A stretch of 64,000 bases of DNA from Paenibacillus oenotherae (GCF_019443105.1 NZ_JAHZIJ010000003.1:62001-126000), one strand, 5' to 3'; positions 8,967 through 18,315 are shown, counted from the stretch's first letter. Numbers and translations: made by a program. Notes: a model not told the origin generated them from the letters alone.

Positions 8967-9689
8967 ATGATTAAAGTTACAGTATGGAATGAGTTCAAGC
9001 ATGAGATCAACAATGAGGTCGTGCGCAAGGTGTATCCGGAAGGGATTCATAAAGCAATCGCTGACGGTATTGGCACGGACGGCTTCGAGGTTCGCACCGC
9101 AACATTGGATCAGCCTGAGCATGGCCTGACAGAAGAAGTGTTGAACAACACCGATGTGCTTCTCTGGTGGGGCCACATGGCTCATGATCAAGTCGAGGAT
9201 GCCATTGTCGAGCGTGTCAAAGAGCGCGTATGGAACGGTATGGGGCTTATCGTGCTTCACTCCGGACATTTCTCCAAAATTTTCAAGACGCTGATGGGTA
9301 CAGGCTGTGATCTGAAATGGCGTGAAGCCAACGAGAAGGAGCGCATCTGGGTCGTTAATCCGGCGCATCCGATCGCTGCAGGACTGCCCGAGCAATTTAC
9401 GCTTGAAAGTGAAGAAATGTACGGCGAGCACTTCGACATTCCAACACCGGACGAGCTTATCTTTGTCAGCTGGTTTGAGGGCGGAGAAGTGTTCCGCAGC
9501 GGCTGTACGTTCAATCGCGGCCAGGGAAAAATCTTCTACTTCCGTCCGGGCCATGAGACTTATCCGACTTACTACAACGAGAATGTGCTGCAGGTTATCA
9601 AGAACGGCATCCGCTGGGCAGCGCCAAGCGGAGCGGCTGCTCCAGTACGCGGCAACCATCAGCCGCTCGAACCAATCAAGGCGAAATAA
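8967..9689 (+). CDS. ThuA-like (trehalose-utilisation type) protein
   Basis: 240-residue cytoplasmic protein of the ThuA/class I glutamine amidotransferase-like fold. Opens with [10 protein letters not shown] and has [19 protein letters not shown] and the late [14 protein letters not shown], all typical of ThuA-like proteins. Members have been linked to sugar utilisation (ThuA oxidises disaccharides in rhizobia), but most Bacillota copies are uncharacterised. ATG follows AGGAGGCTGAACAAGG. Part of the HAD-MurJ operon. Confidence 0.9.
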   Translation: MIKVTVWNEFKHEINNEVVRKVYPEGIHKAIADGIGTDGFEVRTATLDQPEHGLTEEVLNNTDVLLWWGHMAHDQVEDAIVERVKERVWNGMGLIVLHSGHFSKIFKTLMGTGCDLKWREANEKERIWVVNPAHPIAAGLPEQFTLESEEMYGEHFDIPTPDELIFVSWFEGGEVFRSGCTFNRGQGKIFYFRPGHETYPTYYNENVLQVIKNGIRWAAPSGAAAPVRGNHQPLEPIKAK

Positions 9690-9713
9690 ACAACGTAAGG
9701 CGGAGAGCTGGGC

Positions 9714-11372
9714 GTGGCAAATAAAGACTCCCTGATTAAAGGAACAATTATTCTGGCGGTAGCAGCGCTGGTAGCCCGGTTTCTCGGGCTGTTCCAGCGC
9801 ATACCGTTCGATTATATGATGGGCAAGGAAGGCGGCATCTACTTTGGTGCCGCCAATAATATTTACCTGCTGCTGCTTATTATAGCGACAGGGGGCATTC
9901 CGAGCGCGATCAGCAGAATGGTATCGGAACGTTATGCCATCGGCAAGCCGGAGGAAGCGCAGCGCGTCTACAGGGCAGCCTTATGGTTCGGCGTGATCGC
10001 CGGACTGCTGATCGCAACGCTGATGTTCGTGCTTGCGCCGCAGATTGCTTATATTATGAAGCAGCCGGAGGCGGTAACTTCTATTCGGGCCATCGCTCCG
10101 GCACTGCTCCTCTTCCCTGTTATTGCTATGATGCGGGGCTACTTCCAGGGCCGTCAGATGATGATGGCTGGAGGCGTATCGCAGATTGTCGAGCAGGTAG
10201 CCCGTGTGCTGGTAGCCGTAGGATTGGCTCTTCTTGTGCTGACATGGGGCTGGGGCGACCGCTGGATTGCTGCTGCTGCCACATTCGGAAGTGTGTTTGG
10301 CAGTATCGGTGCATTTCTCGTCATGCTTATGTATGCCAGGAAGCTCCGGCGCATGGATGCGAAGGAGGCTGCTTCGGAGAGGGATCGCTCCCCTTCACGG
10401 TCTCAAGCAGGAGAGAGCAAGCGGTCTTACCGCTCGATCTACAAGGAAATGTTCTCGATCTCAATTCCGATTGTGGTCGCGGCGATGACGGTTCAATTCA
10501 TGTACAACTTTGATACAAGCCTGTTCCATCGGCTGACTGACAGCTTTTACGGCAACATGGAAGCCGCGACGGAAGCCTACGATTGGCTGGCAATGAGGGC
10601 GCAGGCGTTGGCAGGCATACCGCCGATTCTGGCGATAGCACTCAGTACCTCCATCATTCCGGTTATTACTTCGGCTTACGCTGCCCGCAATATGAAAGAG
10701 GTCGAGAGACAAACCACTCTTGTGATGCGGATCGTCGTCTTCACAGGTGTTCCGGCAGCGCTTGCGCTCACTGTTGCAGCTGTGTCGGTAACAGGCCTTA
10801 TCTTCGATGGGGCAGGCGGCAGCGGCGTGGCAGCGGCGCTTACGGCTGGTACGATTTTTCAAATTACGATGATGACAAGCAGTTCGGTTCTGTTCGGCCT
10901 CGGCAAGACAAAAGTGCCGATGAAGAGTACGATTATCGGGCTTGTTGTCAAAGTAGCCGGCAGTGTGGCGCTTGCACCCTTCATGGGTGTCTACGGACTT
11001 ATTCTGGCATCTACTCTATGCTTCATAACAATTGCTTCACTTAATATGAGAGTCATTAAGAAAGAAGTTGCATTCACCGTGCTCGGGACTCGCTGGCTGG
11101 GGTATACGCTGACCATCGCGATCTCAGCCGGCGCAGGGTGGGCGATTGATCTGGCATGCCGAAGCCTGCTGGATGATATCCTGCCTGCCAAGGTCATGTA
11201 CTTTCTATCGGCAGCCGCGACAGGGATTGTTTCGCTTAGTCTATATGTCCTGCTTCTGGTGGTGCTGCGCGTCGTTACAGCTGAGGATGTCCGCCAGTTC
11301 CCTGGGCCGCTGCGCAAGCTGCTAAGTCCTATAATGCGTGTAGCAGCGCGGTCTGGCGCCAATTCCCGCTAG
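9714..11372 (+). CDS. murJ: MurJ/SpoVB-type lipid II flippase (YtgP-like, MOP superfamily)
   Basis: 552-residue polytopic membrane protein with about 14 hydrophobic segments. The N-terminal G-T-I-I-L-A-V-A-A-L-V-A-R-F-L-G-L-F-Q-R-I-P and the G-I-P-S-A-I-S-R-M-V-S-E-R segments match the YtgP/SpoVB branch, in which B. subtilis YtgP is the vegetative lipid II flippase. The expected role is moving undecaprenyl-linked peptidoglycan precursor across the membrane. GTG start at 9714 has GGAGAG six bases before it. A charged cytoplasmic loop lies at about residues 210-240. SpoVB or polysaccharide flippase roles remain possible. Confidence 0.88.
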   Translation: MANKDSLIKGTIILAVAALVARFLGLFQRIPFDYMMGKEGGIYFGAANNIYLLLLIIATGGIPSAISRMVSERYAIGKPEEAQRVYRAALWFGVIAGLLIATLMFVLAPQIAYIMKQPEAVTSIRAIAPALLLFPVIAMMRGYFQGRQMMMAGGVSQIVEQVARVLVAVGLALLVLTWGWGDRWIAAAATFGSVFGSIGAFLVMLMYARKLRRMDAKEAASERDRSPSRSQAGESKRSYRSIYKEMFSISIPIVVAAMTVQFMYNFDTSLFHRLTDSFYGNMEAATEAYDWLAMRAQALAGIPPILAIALSTSIIPVITSAYAARNMKEVERQTTLVMRIVVFTGVPAALALTVAAVSVTGLIFDGAGGSGVAAALTAGTIFQITMMTSSSVLFGLGKTKVPMKSTIIGLVVKVAGSVALAPFMGVYGLILASTLCFITIASLNMRVIKKEVAFTVLGTRWLGYTLTIAISAGAGWAIDLACRSLLDDILPAKVMYFLSAAATGIVSLSLYVLLLVVLRVVTAEDVRQFPGPLRKLLSPIMRVAARSGANSR

Positions 11373-11391
11373 CTTCTTTAATCTTCCATTC

Positions 11392-11449
11392 ATCCCCTCT
11401 CCGTGGTAGAATAGACAGTAGTCTTTGTACCCATGGAGAGGGGATTTTT
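11392..11449 (+). terminator. Long hairpin between murJ and the stalk lipoprotein; overlaps its ribosome site
   Basis: Arms of 15 bases (11392-11406 and 11431-11445) pair with a single G-U, followed by five T. It can terminate murJ transcripts. The 3' arm contains GGAGAGGGG (11435-11443), the only good ribosome site for the ATG at 11455. A weak -10-like TAGAAT (11407-11412) lies in the loop. Confidence 0.75.
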
Positions 11450-11454
11450 ATTAG

Positions 11455-13035
11455 ATGAAGATGTATAGATGGGGTAAGCAAACGTTCGGTCTCGCGCTGC
11501 TCGTCATCGTGCTGATTGTGGTGGCAGGATGTCAAGCGGTCGGAGGACTCGACTTTAATGCCATGCTCAAGCAGTCATTGAAAGTAACGTCCTATGAAGG
11601 CACTGAAACGATCGAGTTTAAGCTGACGCCTTCAACGGCATGGACGGATGTGGCTGTGGAAGATGACGAGCCTGAGCTTCTGGATCTTCTCACGCACTTT
11701 AAATTGCAGCTCGACCATGTGAAAGTGGCCGATGACAACAATATGTCGATGGACGGCAGATTGGACTTCAGCGGCAAAAGCATCGGCTTCTCGATGAAGA
11801 CCGATGAGAAGCTGCTTGTTATCGAGATCGAGGGGGCGTTGAAGCCATTCGTGTTCGAGCTGGAAGAGCCGGTTGAAGACGAGCTGGAGGAAGAATCCTC
11901 CTCCGACGAAGCGTTGAACGAGCAGAACTTGGTTGAACTAAGCAAGCAAATGATGGATATCGTGGGCGGATACGCGATTGACAATTTGCCTAATCCGACT
12001 ACGTTGACGGTCGTGCCAGCCCAAGAGAGCGTAGGCGGCGAAACAGTGACTGGCCTGCGCGTGCATGCAGAATTGAACGGCAAGGAAATATGGACATGGA
12101 TGAATACCTATCTGGACGCATTGCTGAGCGACAAGGAAGGTCTGCGCGAGATGCTGACCAGCTTGTTCGACCTGCTGAACGATCAATCGGAACTGCTGGA
12201 TACAATTGAAGCTGCCGAGAGTATCTTCGGGTCGATTCCAGAGGAAGATATGAAGGCTGATGAGATCGATGAGGCTGTCGAGGAGTATGTAACGATGCTG
12301 ACCGACTATAAAGCCGAGCTGGAGGCTATGGAGAAGGAAGAGCCTGAAGTGCTGGACCAGATGTTCAGCAAAGAGACTTATGTTAAGGCAGATCTGCTTG
12401 TTGACAGCAAGCTGGACATGCGGAAGTCCGTCATAGAGATGTCGATGAGCCCGCAGCTGCCTGAGGACAGCGAGCTGAACGAGGAGTTGACGTTCGAAAG
12501 CGTCTGGATCAAGATATCAAGTGAGAAGTGGAATGTGAATGGAGAGGTCTCACCCGAGGTGCCTGATGCGCCTGAGGATGCGCTCGATACAGAGGATCTC
12601 TTCATGCTTGAAGGGTACCAGTTGCTGAGCAATTTCAGCAAAGGCTCGGACAGCTACAGCCTGCTTCGCGATGATCTGCATATTACGAGGCAAACGGTTG
12701 TATATGACAATGCAATCCTGACACCTGCAGGAATTACGATTGTTCCTCTGCGCGAAACAACGGAGCAGCTCGGAGGGACTTTAACGAAGGATGCTGCAAC
12801 GGGCATGCTTGTTGTCTATGACGAAGCTACTGGTCGAACAATCAGCTTGAAGGCTGGCTCTAAGCAGGCGATCGTCGACGGGCAAAAGAAGACATGGGCC
12901 TTCCCGACAACCGTTGTCGGCGGAGTTACTTATGTAGCGGCCAGAGATCTGGCCAAAGCGCTCGGCGGTCAGGCGACATGGGAATTCTTCGAGGATGATG
13001 AGATGGGATTGTTCGTCATCGAACGTGAAAGCTAA
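11455..13035 (+). CDS. Lipoprotein with C-terminal copper-amine-oxidase-like stalk domain
   Basis: 526-residue cell-surface lipoprotein. Signal peptide ends V-V-A-G-C (Cys26). The middle (about 35-395) is acidic, mostly helical and unfamiliar. The last ~115 residues (V-V-Y-D-N-A, I-V-P-L-R-E-T-T-E-Q-L-G-G, Y-V-A-A-R-D-L-A-K-A-L-G-G) are the stalk domain first described at the N-terminus of copper amine oxidases, very common on Paenibacillus surface proteins. No amine oxidase catalytic domain is present. An alternative ATG at 11461 would remove two residues. Ribosome site is buried in the upstream hairpin. Function unknown. Confidence 0.9.
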   Translation: MKMYRWGKQTFGLALLVIVLIVVAGCQAVGGLDFNAMLKQSLKVTSYEGTETIEFKLTPSTAWTDVAVEDDEPELLDLLTHFKLQLDHVKVADDNNMSMDGRLDFSGKSIGFSMKTDEKLLVIEIEGALKPFVFELEEPVEDELEEESSSDEALNEQNLVELSKQMMDIVGGYAIDNLPNPTTLTVVPAQESVGGETVTGLRVHAELNGKEIWTWMNTYLDALLSDKEGLREMLTSLFDLLNDQSELLDTIEAAESIFGSIPEEDMKADEIDEAVEEYVTMLTDYKAELEAMEKEEPEVLDQMFSKETYVKADLLVDSKLDMRKSVIEMSMSPQLPEDSELNEELTFESVWIKISSEKWNVNGEVSPEVPDAPEDALDTEDLFMLEGYQLLSNFSKGSDSYSLLRDDLHITRQTVVYDNAILTPAGITIVPLRETTEQLGGTLTKDAATGMLVVYDEATGRTISLKAGSKQAIVDGQKKTWAFPTTVVGGVTYVAARDLAKALGGQATWEFFEDDEMGLFVIERES

Positions 13036-13077
13036 GAAGCAGCACCTAGCCAGAGACAAAAGGAGTGTTGAGACATA

Positions 13078-13416
13078 ATGAGAATCATAACGACAGACGA
13101 TGCTTTTAGAGATGCCGTTACTGCAGACGGGATTACAGTTGCTGTATTTAAGACGACCTGGTGCAAGGATTGCCACTACATCGAGCCGTTTATGCCGGAT
13201 GTTGAGGAGAAATATGCGGGCAAGATCGGCTTTGTCCAGATTGACCGCGACGATCTGCCGGATCTGTGCAGCGAGCTCAACATTCTTGGCATTCCGAGCT
13301 TTATCGCTTTCCGCAACGGCAAAGAGCTTGTCCGTTTCGTGAGCAAGCTGCGCAAATCGCGCGAGGAAATCGAGCAATTTCTGGACCGCGCAATCGCAGT
13401 GTCAGAAGCGCTGTAG
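13078..13416 (+). CDS. Thioredoxin-family protein
   Basis: 112-residue cytoplasmic thioredoxin-like protein with active-site W-C-K-D-C (Cys29/Cys32) instead of the classical WCGPC, and the cis-proline segment L-G-I-P-S. Length and fold match small thioredoxins used for disulfide reduction. No signal peptide. ATG follows AAAAGGAGTGTTGAGACATA. Followed by a clear terminator. Partner proteins cannot be inferred. Confidence 0.93.
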   Translation: MRIITTDDAFRDAVTADGITVAVFKTTWCKDCHYIEPFMPDVEEKYAGKIGFVQIDRDDLPDLCSELNILGIPSFIAFRNGKELVRFVSKLRKSREEIEQFLDRAIAVSEAL

Positions 13417-13440
13417 AGCTGAAGCCAAAGTTAGGGAATA

Positions 13441-13481
13441 CGTCCGCAGGACCGGATAACCGGAGCCCTGCGGACGTTTTT
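13441..13481 (+). terminator. Terminator of the thioredoxin gene
   Basis: Arms CGTCCGCAGG and CCTGCGGACG, followed by TTTTTA, 25 bases after the stop. Confidence 0.92.
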
Positions 13482-13570
13482 AGTTGCAGCGTTGGACGTA
13501 CCGTCGCTATAAGTTCGGTTCGGTCGGAGATCAGCAAGCGATTGGAGGCGTATGGTGCCGGATGTTTAAA

Positions 13571-13615
13571 AGGTCAAGCTCGCTGACCGGATTAGTTGGC
13601 GGGCTTGACCTTTAA
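13571..13615. terminator. Hairpin at the 3' end of the minus-strand orphan gene
   Basis: Arms AGGTCAAGC and GCTTGACCT, with a short T tract on both strands. Suits termination of the gene at 13629-14339. Confidence 0.7.
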
Positions 13616-13628
13616 TTTCAAATGTTAA

Positions 13629-14339
13629 TTATTTCTCTTTGGCATCTGAAGCAGTGAACCATATCCCTAACTCTGTGCTACTATTTAAAGTATATTTGAT
13701 TTTGTTGATTGATGTCGAAGCTTTATGATCGCTAAAATCAGTTGCTTCGTCGGTAAGACCTACATCTTTCAAAATCGCCCCCCGTTGCTTTGCTTCCAGA
13801 GAAGGATTTGTAGCGGCAATTAGAGTACCTATGGAAAGCATGAGATCGGTCACACTCTCAGGCGTCCCGTCTACACCTCCAATGATAGTTACCTCTCTAA
13901 CACTACCATCCTTTTTGTTGATACTCCCATTCATAAATATCAAATCCGATATTTGCAACTTGAACGTATCCTGCGCCGGTCCCGTCTCAACCTTTAAATT
14001 ATCGATTGAATATAGAGCACCGAATTCATCAGATGCCTTGTTAAATGCAGTTTGAAATTCTTTTGCAGTCATGCCAATTGTCCCAGGAATAGGCTTGTCA
14101 TCAGATTTTTCGACTACTGCATCCTTAGCGGCTGGTTTAGGTTTTGATTCTGGTTTTGGTTCTGGATCTGGCGCTGCCGGAGGCTTAGTCGCTTCGCTTT
14201 TGTCCGCTTTTGCAGCAGGCTGTGTGCTTGCAACGAGATCTTTATCCTCGTCCTTCTTTTCCATGAACGATCCTATGAACCCAATTAGCAAAAAGAGAAA
14301 CACCCAAAACCACCATTTTTTATAGAGCGGCTTCTTCAC
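13629..14339 (-). CDS. Membrane-anchored protein of unknown function with Pro/Lys-rich linker
   Basis: 236 residues, not recognised. N-terminal basic patch, one membrane segment (W-W-F-W-V-F-L-F-L-L-I-G-F-I-G, about 9-24), a linker (35-85) rich in Pro, Lys, Glu and Ala with P-E-P-K-P repeats, then a ~150-residue extracytoplasmic domain with mixed beta/alpha character (A-K-E-F-Q-T-A-F-N-K, K-L-Q-I-S-D, I-I-G-G-V-D-G). The topology suggests an outward domain on a spacer. GTG start with AAAGGGG upstream. It is the only minus-strand gene between 3.7 and 19 kb and is visibly richer in A+T than its neighbours, suggesting later acquisition. Confidence 0.8.
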   Translation of the reverse strand: MKKPLYKKWWFWVFLFLLIGFIGSFMEKKDEDKDLVASTQPAAKADKSEATKPPAAPDPEPKPESKPKPAAKDAVVEKSDDKPIPGTIGMTAKEFQTAFNKASDEFGALYSIDNLKVETGPAQDTFKLQISDLIFMNGSINKKDGSVREVTIIGGVDGTPESVTDLMLSIGTLIAATNPSLEAKQRGAILKDVGLTDEATDFSDHKASTSINKIKYTLNSSTELGIWFTASDAKEK

Positions 14340-14696
14340 TACTTTAGAACCCCTTTCGTTTATATATTCGACACTATTCTACTACATACTTCCTCAATTG
14401 CCTATAAATTTCAACATAATTCCAAGCGTTTGGGATTTTACTCTTGTGTACAATTTGCGTGCCTTCAGGAGGTTCTTTTCTAATAAAAAAATCACAGAAA
14501 AGTCACGGATTCGACGAAAGAAATAGAATATAATTGAGTTCGTATCTAGCAACTTTCATGGTGAATAGCCGAAATGTATCTGGCGGTGAAAGCCGAAAAA
14601 TAAAAGCGGAATTCGTTGTTTTATTTTGAACATGGAATTTGTCGTTTTTGTTCGATATAATGAAAGTTGATTCTTTCTGGAAGTAAGGTGATAGCG
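14340..14696. other. A+T-rich intergenic region before ctaA
   Basis: 357 bases without a convincing gene. It contains the 5' region of the minus-strand orphan gene and, at 14656-14661, a TATAAT that may be the ctaA -10; no good -35 is visible at 16-18 bases. No repeat, tRNA or riboswitch recognised. Confidence 0.5.
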
Positions 14697-15626
14697 TTGG
14701 TTTCCAACCGGTATCGTACTCTCGCCGCGGCGACTTGTATTGGAATGCTCATCGTGCTGCTGGCAGGCGCACTCGTAACAAATACCGATTCCGGTCGCGG
14801 CTGTGGTGATGACTGGCCGTTATGCCATGGTAAGTTTATTCCGGCTTATACAGTGGAATCTCTGATTGAATATTCGCATCGGCTTGTCAGTGGTGTTGTC
14901 GGCCTCCTTGTGCTGGGCACCTTCATTATGACACTCGCAAGCCATCGGGCAAGCCGCGAGGCTGTATGGTATGCAAGCAGTGCAGGCTTCTTCACTGTGC
15001 TGCAGGCGCTGCTGGGCGCCGCTGCTGTAAAGTGGCCGCAATCTCCCTCTGTGATGGCGCTCCACTTCGGCTTCTCCATCATGGCCTTTACAAGTACACT
15101 GCTGCTCCTCCTCTGGGCTAACAGGATGAGACGAGGCAGCGGCGTCAGCAGGCCTGCTGTGAGCGTTCCCCGATCTGTGCTGCCTTTCACGCTGTCGATT
15201 CTGATCTACAGCTACTTCGTCATTTATTTGGGCGCATTCATTCGTCATACGGAGTCAGCGGGAGGCTGCCTGGGCTGGCCGCTGTGCAACGGGCAGGTTA
15301 TTCCTGAATGGGAAGGCGCTACACGTATCGTATTCGTTCATCGCGTGGCCGCTTTGATCATTTTTATTGTTATCGGCTGGCTTGCGCTCCATGTGAACCG
15401 CGTATGCAAGACGCATCGGGGGCTGCGGGTATCAGCCACATTAGCTTTCGTGCTTGTGTCTGCTCAAGTGCTGAGCGGCGCTTTGCTGACGGCAACCGTT
15501 GAGAACGAGGACTGGTTTATCTTTACGAGCATGCTTCACAATATAATAATTTCTGGCTTGTTCGGCGTACTTGCCGACTTGACGATTCGATCTTGGAAAT
15601 GGCGTGAAGGGCGGGGGAAAGTATGA
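14697..15626 (+). CDS. ctaA: Heme A synthase (CtaA/COX15)
   Basis: Membrane enzyme that oxidises the C8 methyl of heme O to give heme A for cytochrome aa3 oxidase. About 309 residues with eight membrane segments. The two extracytoplasmic Cys-pair loops of the family are present: G-R-G-C-G-D-D-W-P-L-C-H-G in the first half and G-G-C-L-G-W-P-L-C-N-G in the second; the conserved histidines follow in Y-S-H-R-L and V-H-R-V. TTG at 14697 is preferred because AGGTGAT sits just upstream; GTG at 14688 or TTG at 14667 are alternatives. Its stop overlaps the UbiD-like gene by four bases. Confidence 0.93.
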   Translation: MVSNRYRTLAAATCIGMLIVLLAGALVTNTDSGRGCGDDWPLCHGKFIPAYTVESLIEYSHRLVSGVVGLLVLGTFIMTLASHRASREAVWYASSAGFFTVLQALLGAAAVKWPQSPSVMALHFGFSIMAFTSTLLLLLWANRMRRGSGVSRPAVSVPRSVLPFTLSILIYSYFVIYLGAFIRHTESAGGCLGWPLCNGQVIPEWEGATRIVFVHRVAALIIFIVIGWLALHVNRVCKTHRGLRVSATLAFVLVSAQVLSGALLTATVENEDWFIFTSMLHNIIISGLFGVLADLTIRSWKWREGRGKV

Positions 15627-17389
15627 GCTTGACGGATTTGCGCGCAATGATAGAGGTACTGCGCCGTGAAGGGGATTTGGCTGTTATTGATGCGCCGGTT
15701 GACCCCAATTTGGAAATTGCGGAGATTCATCGCCGTGTTATCGAAGAGGAAGGGAAGGCACTGCTTTTCACGAATGTGAAGGGCAGTCCTTTTCCCGTTG
15801 TAACGAATTTGTTCGGCACGAACCGTCGTGTCGATCTGGCGTTCGGACCGCGTCCGGAAGCGCTGATGAAGCAAATTATCGGGGCCGTTGACCGGATCAT
15901 GCCGCCGACGCCCAAGGCGATCTGGGGCGAGCGTTCGCTTGCCTGGGACATGCTCAAGGTTGGCCTGAAGCAAGTGGCTCCGGCCTCCGCGCCGATTCTT
16001 GAGGTCTGCAGGAAGGAGCGTCCGCTGCAAGGGCTCCCTGCACTGACCAGCTGGCATCTTGACGGCGGTCCGTTCGTTACGCTGCCTCTCGTCTATACAG
16101 AGCAGCCGGGGCATCGCAAGAAGCATAACCTTGGCATGTACCGGATGCAGATTTTCGATGATTCAACGACAGGCATGCATTGGCAAATACATAAAGGCGG
16201 CGGCTTCCACTACTATGAGGCTGAGAAGCGCAACGAGGCGCTTCCGGTATCGGTCTTTCTTGGCGGCCCCCCTGCACTTATAGCGGCTGCCATTGCCCCT
16301 GTTCCGGAGCATTTGCCGGAGCTGATGCTGGCATCGCTTATTATTGGCGGCAAGCTGCCCGTCGTACAGGACCCGCATGGCAGCCACAGAATTCCTGCTC
16401 ATGCGGAATTTGTGATCAGCGGATCTGTGCAGCCTCATGTACGGCGGCCGGAGGGGCCTTTCGGCGATCATTTCGGCTACTATTCGTTGACGCATGATTT
16501 TCCGGTGTTTAATGTGAGCCATATGTGGCATCGTAAGGACGCTATCTATCCGGCAACGATTGTCGGCAAGCCCCGTCAGGAGGATTACTATCTGGGCGAG
16601 TTTCTGCAGCGCCTGCTCTCGCCTGCATTCCCGATGGCGATGCCTGGGGTGAAGGATCTGTGGGCCTATGCCGAGACAGGCGTTCATGCGCTGGCGGCTG
16701 CTATTGTCCGGGAAAGCTATTCCAGAGAAGCGCTGGCAACTGCCTTCCGCATTCTTGGGGAAGGACAGCTGACGCTCACGAAATTTCTGATGATTACGGA
16801 TCAGCCGCTTGATCTGGCGAAATTTGATGTGCTTCTGGAGCGGATTCTGGAGCGTTTCAATCCGGAGACGGATCTGTACGTGTTCGATAAGACATCACAT
16901 GATACGCTTGATTATACAAGCGGCAAACTTAATCATGGCAGTAAAGCGGTTATGCTCGGCGTTGGCGAGCCTGTTCGTGAGCTGCCGGGCCATTATGAAG
17001 AAGGCCCAATTGATGAGATATCCGGCATCGAGGTCTATTGCCGCGGCTGCCTCGTCGTCTCCGGTGCAGCCTATGAGCAGGAGCCGGAGCTTGCAAGCCG
17101 TCTTCTGGCCAGGCTTCAGGCGAACAGCACGCGCTGGCCGCTGGTTATGCTGGTGGATGATGCCTCCATTGCGAGAGCGCAGACGCCTTTCCTCTGGACG
17201 GTATTTACGCGCTTCAATCCGGCGGATGATATCTATGCCGGAATGAATGTCAGCAGACATCACATCGGCTATGACCTTCCGATCGTTATTGACGCCCGCA
17301 TGAAGCCGGGATATCCCGATGAAGTCGTAGCGCGTGAAGATATCGTGGAGCTTGTAGACCGCCGATGGAATGAGTATTTCCGCACTTAA
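15623..17389 (+). CDS. UbiD-family prenyl-FMN-dependent decarboxylase
   Basis: 588-residue cytoplasmic decarboxylase. N-terminus has D-L-R-x-M-I-E-x-L-R-R-E-G-D-L and N-L-F-G-T-N-R-R, the middle has the prFMN/metal region (Y-R-M-Q-I, H-W-Q-I-H-K), a Glu in H-A-E-F-V-I-S-G and the signature E-G-P-F-G-D-H-F-G-Y-Y. Family members decarboxylate aromatic or unsaturated acids and need prenylated FMN from a UbiX partner, not seen in this window. Overlap with ctaA (ATGA) and the presence of MqnE 4 kb away suggest menaquinone biosynthesis (late futalosine-pathway decarboxylation), but this is inference; a phenolic-acid decarboxylase role is possible. Confidence 0.88.
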   Translation: MSLTDLRAMIEVLRREGDLAVIDAPVDPNLEIAEIHRRVIEEEGKALLFTNVKGSPFPVVTNLFGTNRRVDLAFGPRPEALMKQIIGAVDRIMPPTPKAIWGERSLAWDMLKVGLKQVAPASAPILEVCRKERPLQGLPALTSWHLDGGPFVTLPLVYTEQPGHRKKHNLGMYRMQIFDDSTTGMHWQIHKGGGFHYYEAEKRNEALPVSVFLGGPPALIAAAIAPVPEHLPELMLASLIIGGKLPVVQDPHGSHRIPAHAEFVISGSVQPHVRRPEGPFGDHFGYYSLTHDFPVFNVSHMWHRKDAIYPATIVGKPRQEDYYLGEFLQRLLSPAFPMAMPGVKDLWAYAETGVHALAAAIVRESYSREALATAFRILGEGQLTLTKFLMITDQPLDLAKFDVLLERILERFNPETDLYVFDKTSHDTLDYTSGKLNHGSKAVMLGVGEPVRELPGHYEEGPIDEISGIEVYCRGCLVVSGAAYEQEPELASRLLARLQANSTRWPLVMLVDDASIARAQTPFLWTVFTRFNPADDIYAGMNVSRHHIGYDLPIVIDARMKPGYPDEVVAREDIVELVDRRWNEYFRT

Positions 17390-17508
17390 ATACCCGGCCG
17401 ATAACCTTGCAATTGTTCTGAACGGATTGACATCACTGCCGAAGCGAAGCTGCTGCCGCCTTACGGGCGCAGAGTCCAAGCGGAAGCACAGGAGGATATG
17501 AAACAACG

Positions 17509-18219
17509 ATGCTGCGAATGCTCTTCGGCGAACCGCCGCGAATACCGGAAGGCAAGCTTCTGCAAACGATGCAGTCCATGGAGCGGTTTGTCGATATGCT
17601 TCACAAAAGAATTGCCGATGGACGGGATCAGGATCACAAACTGCGCAAGATTGAAATCTGGTCGCTCGGTCTGCTGTCATCGCTCAATGAGCTGGAGCAG
17701 AGCCAGTATGCAGCCCAGCAGTTCGCAGCGCGGGTGAAATCGCAGTCGCTGCAGGACATGTCGACAGAGGAACGGGTGGATTATCAGCGGCATGTATACT
17801 ACGATAAAAATGCTTTCATTCGCCTGTTTGCCTTGCTAGACAAGCTCGGTACGCTAATGAATGAGTTTCTTGGCTTGCAGACGGAGCGGATCAAGCCCCA
17901 CTTCTCTTATTTCACCGTTCTTCGCACGATGCGGGTACGCAATGTCCACGTGGAGCTGATGGGGGCGCTGAATGACCTCAAGGACAAGAACAAGGATGTG
18001 CTCTCCCGCCTTCGGAAGAGACGCAATACGGAGATCCATTACATGAACTCCGAGCTGCAGGACGATTTGCGGCAAAGCTATGAGTCCTACGGCGGCAATC
18101 CGCGATTGGAAAATTTGCAGAAGCAATGCGACGATCTGGCTCAAGGTGTCGATATGGTATTGGAGACACTCAGGCTAACCTTCAACCATGCTTGTTCACA
18201 GCTGAAGAAACGAAAGTAA
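17509..18219 (+). CDS. HEPN-domain protein, Cthe_2314-like
   Basis: 236-residue, mainly helical cytoplasmic protein. I read it as the Cthe_2314-like HEPN family known in clostridia and paenibacilli. The key feature is R-N-T-E-I-H at 172-177, an exact RNxxxH HEPN motif, which in many HEPN proteins forms the RNase active site. An N-terminal helical region (about 15-80) and a long C-terminal helix flank it. Start ATG lies 13 bases after AGGAGG, a little far. No nucleotidyltransferase (MNT) or other toxin-antitoxin partner adjoins it. Function unknown; could be an RNase or a non-catalytic binder. Confidence 0.8.
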   Translation: MLRMLFGEPPRIPEGKLLQTMQSMERFVDMLHKRIADGRDQDHKLRKIEIWSLGLLSSLNELEQSQYAAQQFAARVKSQSLQDMSTEERVDYQRHVYYDKNAFIRLFALLDKLGTLMNEFLGLQTERIKPHFSYFTVLRTMRVRNVHVELMGALNDLKDKNKDVLSRLRKRRNTEIHYMNSELQDDLRQSYESYGGNPRLENLQKQCDDLAQGVDMVLETLRLTFNHACSQLKKRK

Positions 18220-18315
18220 TGTGCTATACTTTTTTTGAATAAGCTTGAATACAGGGTGCTTGTTGAGAGAAGCGCCACAACCATAAAGCATCGTCTTCCT
18301 TGAGGAGGGACGCCT

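Noticed and set aside
8670-9659. 329-codon minus-strand frame opposite DUF456 and ThuA genes
   Set aside because: Shadow frame of two recognised genes with proper ribosome sites on the plus strand.
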